Source: an uncultured Acidobacteriaceae bacterium (GTDB lineage Bacteria > Acidobacteriota > Terriglobia > Terriglobales > Acidobacteriaceae). From it: a stretch of 43,508 nucleotides of DNA. The notes under the pieces are model-generated. The model was not told where the DNA came from and searched no databases. It was given only the letters and a program-made list of their open reading frames with translations. Shown in pieces: positions 40,972 through 43,508 of this stretch. Made by a program: the position numbers and the translations under genes. How positions within the stretch are numbered: the first letter of the stretch is position 1; every line of letters starts with the position of its first letter. The DNA is taken from NCBI GenBank assembly GCA_903849645.1, contig CAINJJ010000039.1:1-43508 (forward strand), given 5' to 3'.

Positions 40972-41011
40972 CGTCTGTCTGGACTCGTTTCCTGTTTAAG
41001 CTCTCAACTGA

Positions 41012-41056
41012 CTGTCATCCTGAGCGAAGCGCAGAGCAGTCCAAGGAATTGCGGTT
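41012..41056 (+). repeat. Intergenic repeat of the TGTCATCCTGAGCGAAGCG type
   Basis: The segment starts with CTGTCATCCTGAGCGAAGCG and continues with an AGTCCAAGGAATTGCGG portion. This resembles a dispersed intergenic repeat I remember as frequent in acidobacterial genomes. It lies between the HigA gene and dnaJ. Only one copy is in the window, so the repeat nature rests on recognition rather than on internal comparison. Confidence 0.5.
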
Positions 41057-41095
41057 GCCTTTCGCTCTCTCGCCACTCAAACTCAACACCGGCGC

Positions 41096-41446
41096 TCATG
41101 CGATCTGCCGGGCCTTCAACTCTCCGCTCTCCGTCCGTGGCGCTGGGAATATCTCAACCTCAATCCGGGCAAATACATCCCGGCTAGCCAGCGCAAGATC
41201 ATAAGACATCTGCATCTTCATCCAAAAATCCGGAGTCGTTCCAAAGTACCGGGCCAGCCGCAAAGCCGTGTCCGCCGTAATGCCCCGTCGCTCGCGAACG
41301 ATCTCGGAGATACGCGTAACCGGCACTCGCAACGCAAGGGCCAAAGCATTCGCCGAAAGTCCAAGCGGGACAAGATAATCCTCACGCAGGAACTCGCCGG
41401 GGTGAATCGGCATACCATTTTGGCCGTGTTTACGCGCGATGCTCAT
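41096..41446 (-). CDS. higA: HigA-type antitoxin (Xre family)
   Basis: 116 aa. IHPGEFLREDYLVPLGLSANALALALRV and a helix-turn-helix (VPVTRISEIVRERRGITADTALRLARYFGTTPDFWMKMQ) are the standard HigA/VapI pattern. It binds and neutralises the toxin encoded 11 bases upstream and represses the operon. Toxin-first gene order is typical of higBA. Confidence 0.92.
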   Translation of the reverse strand: MSIARKHGQNGMPIHPGEFLREDYLVPLGLSANALALALRVPVTRISEIVRERRGITADTALRLARYFGTTPDFWMKMQMSYDLALASRDVFARIEVEIFPAPRTESGELKARQIA

Positions 41447-41457
41447 TGCGGTTCTCC

Positions 41458-41736
41458 TTAGTGATAATCAACAATCTCCACATCCCAGGCATCTTTCCCG
41501 TCCCAGCCAAAGCACACCCGGCATTGATCGTTGATGCGGATGCTCCATTGGCCTTCGCGGTCGCCTTTCAGCTTTTCCAATCGGTTTCCGGGCGGGTTCT
41601 TCAGGTCCTCGATTGCCGACGCAAAGTCCACTGCCTGTGATCGCCGTGCCGCAACCCGCGCAATGGCTGCCCATCGCCTGCTCGTTCCGGTCAGAAAAAC
41701 ACGCTCTGCATCTTCATCGGCGAAGGACTGAATCAT
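41458..41736 (-). CDS. higB: HigB-type toxin (RelE/ParE superfamily)
   Basis: A 92-aa RelE-fold ribosome-dependent mRNA interferase: IQSFADEDAERVFL at the start, NRLEKLKGDREGQWSIRINDQCRVCF and VEIVDYH at the end. All expected parts of HigB are present, including the basic/aromatic active-site surface. It is followed after 11 bases by its antitoxin gene. Confidence 0.92.
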   Translation of the reverse strand: MIQSFADEDAERVFLTGTSRRWAAIARVAARRSQAVDFASAIEDLKNPPGNRLEKLKGDREGQWSIRINDQCRVCFGWDGKDAWDVEIVDYH

Positions 41737-41787
41737 GCTTAACGTTTATCGTAACACGGGAAACAAAACAGCACCGTCATTGAAGAA

Positions 41788-42087
41788 TCATGCCACTCGA
41801 AGCGCCCGCTGCACAGCTTCCGGCTCGCGGCCGATCACCACTAAATAAGCGCGCGTTGGTCCCTCGGGAACGCGCCTGCCCTGCTCCCAATGGCGAAGGG
41901 TGTTGATGTTAAAGCCGAACCGGATGGCAAACTCCTGCTGCGTTAATCCCATCCGCCCGCGAATCGCCTTCACATCGATCTCTGCGGGAATGTGAACCAC
42001 ATAGGTACCTTCTTCCGCGGTGCCCTCAGCAAAGGCGAGTGCCTGATTCAGCCCGCGCAGAATGCCATCAGCTATTCTTCTGCTCAT
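41788..42087 (-). CDS. Xre-family antitoxin (second HigA-like protein)
   Basis: 99 aa. A C-terminal helix-turn-helix (AIRGRMGLTQQEFAIRFGFNINTLRHWEQGRRVPEGPTRAYL) lies after a ~45-residue N-terminal part, as in MqsA/HigA2-type antitoxins of RelE toxins. It overlaps the toxin stop by four bases (ATGA). It is distinct in sequence from the HigA protein at 41096 and forms a second independent module. Confidence 0.88.
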   Translation of the reverse strand: MSRRIADGILRGLNQALAFAEGTAEEGTYVVHIPAEIDVKAIRGRMGLTQQEFAIRFGFNINTLRHWEQGRRVPEGPTRAYLVVIGREPEAVQRALRVA

Positions 42088-42446
42088 CGTCCTGCCCTCC
42101 GTCGTTTGTACGATTCCACGATCAGCTTAGTAACCTGATGCAGTTCGCGGCATTCAGCCTGGGTCAAATTTGCGCGTTCATTCTTGGCGTAAGCCTCAAG
42201 GAGGTAAAGCGGCATGTCCATGTCATGGAAAAAATAAATCACCCGCGCGCCGCCCCGCTTGCCGAGCCCTTCAAGGCCCCATCGCAGTTTCCTGACTCCG
42301 CCAGTTCCTGGAATCACGTCGCCCGCGGTAGGGTTGCAGGCCAGATATCCAACCAGTTCCGCCCGTTCCGAGTCGTCCATCAACTTCTTCGTCGCGGCAA
42401 GTAACTCGTCCATTTCCACTACCGTGATGGGGGGCGTGTCTGGCAA
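42084..42446 (-). CDS. RelE/HigB2-like toxin
   Basis: 120 aa. ELVGYLACNPTAGDVIPGTGGVRKLRWGLEGLGKRGGARVIYFF and LYLLEAYAKNERANLT are hallmarks of the HigB2/RelE-type toxins that cut mRNA on the ribosome. It starts at a TTG with no strong ribosome site; an ATG at 42413 is an alternative but would remove conserved residues. It is translationally coupled to its antitoxin gene. Confidence 0.85.
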   Translation of the reverse strand: MPDTPPITVVEMDELLAATKKLMDDSERAELVGYLACNPTAGDVIPGTGGVRKLRWGLEGLGKRGGARVIYFFHDMDMPLYLLEAYAKNERANLTQAECRELHQVTKLIVESYKRRRAGR

Positions 42447-42585
42447 AAACCATTGTAGTGCATTGCACTACTCCGTGCAATTCATTTTGTGGTACCGAAA
42501 AGGAGGCTGTTGAGGGTTGTGAGGAGTCCCAGGTATCAAAAGCGAGATCTGGGGCACCCTCAAATCCTGTTACACTTTCGGTGAT

Positions 42586-43365
42586 ATGAATTATTGGCTC
42601 GCGCGGAATGGAAAACAATACGGGCCCTTCACACTTGAAGACCTTCAATGTATGGCACTGGAGGGAAGGGTCTCCCCGAACGATTGGGTTGGCCGAGAAG
42701 GCGACCCTGGCTGGGTACCGTTTGGACAGGTTGCCGCTGCATCGCGCGGATCTGCAATGCCTTCGCAGAGCAGCAAGCAGACAAATAGAAGTTATCCGAC
42801 AAGCATCAAGAAAGTGTTCGGCTTCGGGAAAACCGCGATAGATATTAATGGATTGGCGGATTTCTTAGCTGATGCTGCCATTCAACCACTTAACAAGCCG
42901 ATAGAGCAAGACATCCTGTTTCAGAGTCAAGCAGTTGCGATTGGAATGAACAAAACTCGGTTTTTATTGGAGGCCTCCGCTCTCCAATATTTTGCAGTAG
43001 TAGCATCCATAAATACGGTTAGGCTGTCAGGTAAGATCAAGTATGAACAGGCGTATTCGTTGATGAAGGCGATGATCATTTCCCATCATCATAAGTTTCG
43101 CGATGAACTCAATGATTCCATTAAAATGGAGCTTCTGCTTATCGGTCTAGATACTGAGGATGCATTCAATCTTATAGATAGACGAGGTGTTGAGTATGGG
43201 ATGTCTGAAAACTTCGTATCCGCAAATAAAACGATTCCGAGACTTTTCGCTCGTTATTGCGATGTCCCAGACCCGAATGAAATACTTCAGCGTATAGGAT
43301 GGTCTATCTTTCAAATTCGAGGTGGTAACTTTGTAGAGATACTGAAAAGAGTGAGAATCATTTAG
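42586..43365 (+). CDS. GYF_2-domain protein of unknown function
   Basis: 259 aa. Residues 2-50 are a GYF_2-type domain (NYWLARNGKQYGPFTLEDLQ; DWVGREGDPGWVP), usually a protein-interaction module at the N-terminus. The remaining ~200 residues are helical and unrecognised. The gene is clearly lower in GC and uses more A/T-ending codons than its neighbours, suggesting recent transfer. It is isolated on the plus strand among minus-strand modules. No ribosome site is obvious before the ATG. Confidence 0.65.
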   Translation: MNYWLARNGKQYGPFTLEDLQCMALEGRVSPNDWVGREGDPGWVPFGQVAAASRGSAMPSQSSKQTNRSYPTSIKKVFGFGKTAIDINGLADFLADAAIQPLNKPIEQDILFQSQAVAIGMNKTRFLLEASALQYFAVVASINTVRLSGKIKYEQAYSLMKAMIISHHHKFRDELNDSIKMELLLIGLDTEDAFNLIDRRGVEYGMSENFVSANKTIPRLFARYCDVPDPNEILQRIGWSIFQIRGGNFVEILKRVRII

Positions 43366-43420
43366 ACGAGGATGTCCCGCGCATAGTTGATAGTTGGCAA
43401 CGGCGGTTGGGTTGATGTTA

Positions 43421-43508
43421 CTACGCCACTGCCTGTTGAGTGGCGAACTGCGATTCGCTCAGAATCGCCTCCAGGGTCCAGAGTTCGCGATAGCCCATGA
43501 TCCTGCGG
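43421..43508 (-). CDS. C-terminal end of an unidentified gene (partial)
   Basis: The last ~29 codons of a minus-strand frame run off the window edge. The visible end includes YRELWTLEAILSESQFATQQ and stops at TAG 43423-43421. Too short to name; the sequence is compatible with many proteins. Confidence 0.3.
   Translation of the reverse strand, partial: RRIMGYRELWTLEAILSESQFATQQAVA

Noticed and set aside
40972..41095. An HspR operator (HAIR element) upstream of dnaJ
   Set aside because: ACTCAAACTCAA occurs near 41075, but the paired CTTGAGT/ACTCAAG arms are not present.
1..43508. CRISPR array, rRNA genes or complete insertion sequence
   Set aside because: No regularly spaced repeats, no rRNA-like sequence and no intact transposase were seen on either strand.

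Overview
The window is about 43.5 kb of GC-rich bacterial DNA. The gene content fits an acidobacterium (Acidobacteriota, Terriglobia-like): a dnaJ-hspR heat-shock operon, paired DUF507 genes, an isolated ccmC-ccmD pair, and an intergenic repeat that starts like the repeat seen in many acidobacterial genomes. The assignment is inference from gene content, not from a marker gene.

Layout. (1) 1-4928 is an accessory region. It holds a two-gene AbiE-like nucleotidyltransferase module with its own operator region, an orphan PGN_0703-type putative restriction endonuclease, and a DUF433/DUF5615 (PIN-like) toxin-antitoxin pair. It ends at a 44-bp 3' fragment of a tRNA-Glu(TTC) gene followed by a dead tyrosine-recombinase tail, which looks like the scar of integrated elements. 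(2) 5295-29386 is a large exopolysaccharide locus. It encodes a Wzy/O-antigen-ligase-like protein, a HAD-UbiA fusion (DPPR-synthase type), a GT-C glycosyltransferase, a secreted glycosidase, a Wzx flippase, an acyltransferase-3, glycosyltransferases of the GT25, GT4 and GT2 types, a Wza-like export protein, a Wzc/GumC-like co-polymerase with a dead kinase domain, a hexapeptide acetyltransferase and, on the minus strand, an initiating phosphoglycosyl transferase (PGT) with two fusion proteins carrying degenerate PGT domains. (3) 29416-32781 is a signalling operon on the same strand, just upstream of the PGT genes: HPt protein, response regulator, SpoIIE-type phosphatase fused to an RsbW-like kinase, and a STAS antagonist. 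(4) 33298-38385 is housekeeping: tRNA-Glu(CTC), two DUF507 genes, a secreted hypothetical protein, ccmC-ccmD, a 33-aa membrane microprotein, a DAHP synthase and a YVTN beta-propeller lipoprotein. (5) 38392-43508 is the minus-strand heat-shock operon dnaJ-[BrnT-like toxin/antitoxin]-hspR, two HigBA-type modules, a low-GC GYF_2-domain gene and the tail of one more gene.

The strongest unexplained signal is regulatory. The polysaccharide locus carries -24/-12 (sigma-54) promoters at 5295, 16055 (minus), 16172 and 19915, plus weaker candidates at 12225 and 23952. Most have clusters of a TGTTCC/GGAACA half-site 30-125 bp upstream, as expected for an enhancer-binding protein. One cluster lies between the divergent promoters at 16055 and 16172. 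In three cases the predicted transcription start lies only 2-5 bases before the start codon. The locus therefore looks like a sigma-54/enhancer-binding-protein regulon, with a partner-switching signalling operon feeding into its initiating transferase genes. No enhancer-binding-protein gene is visible in the window.
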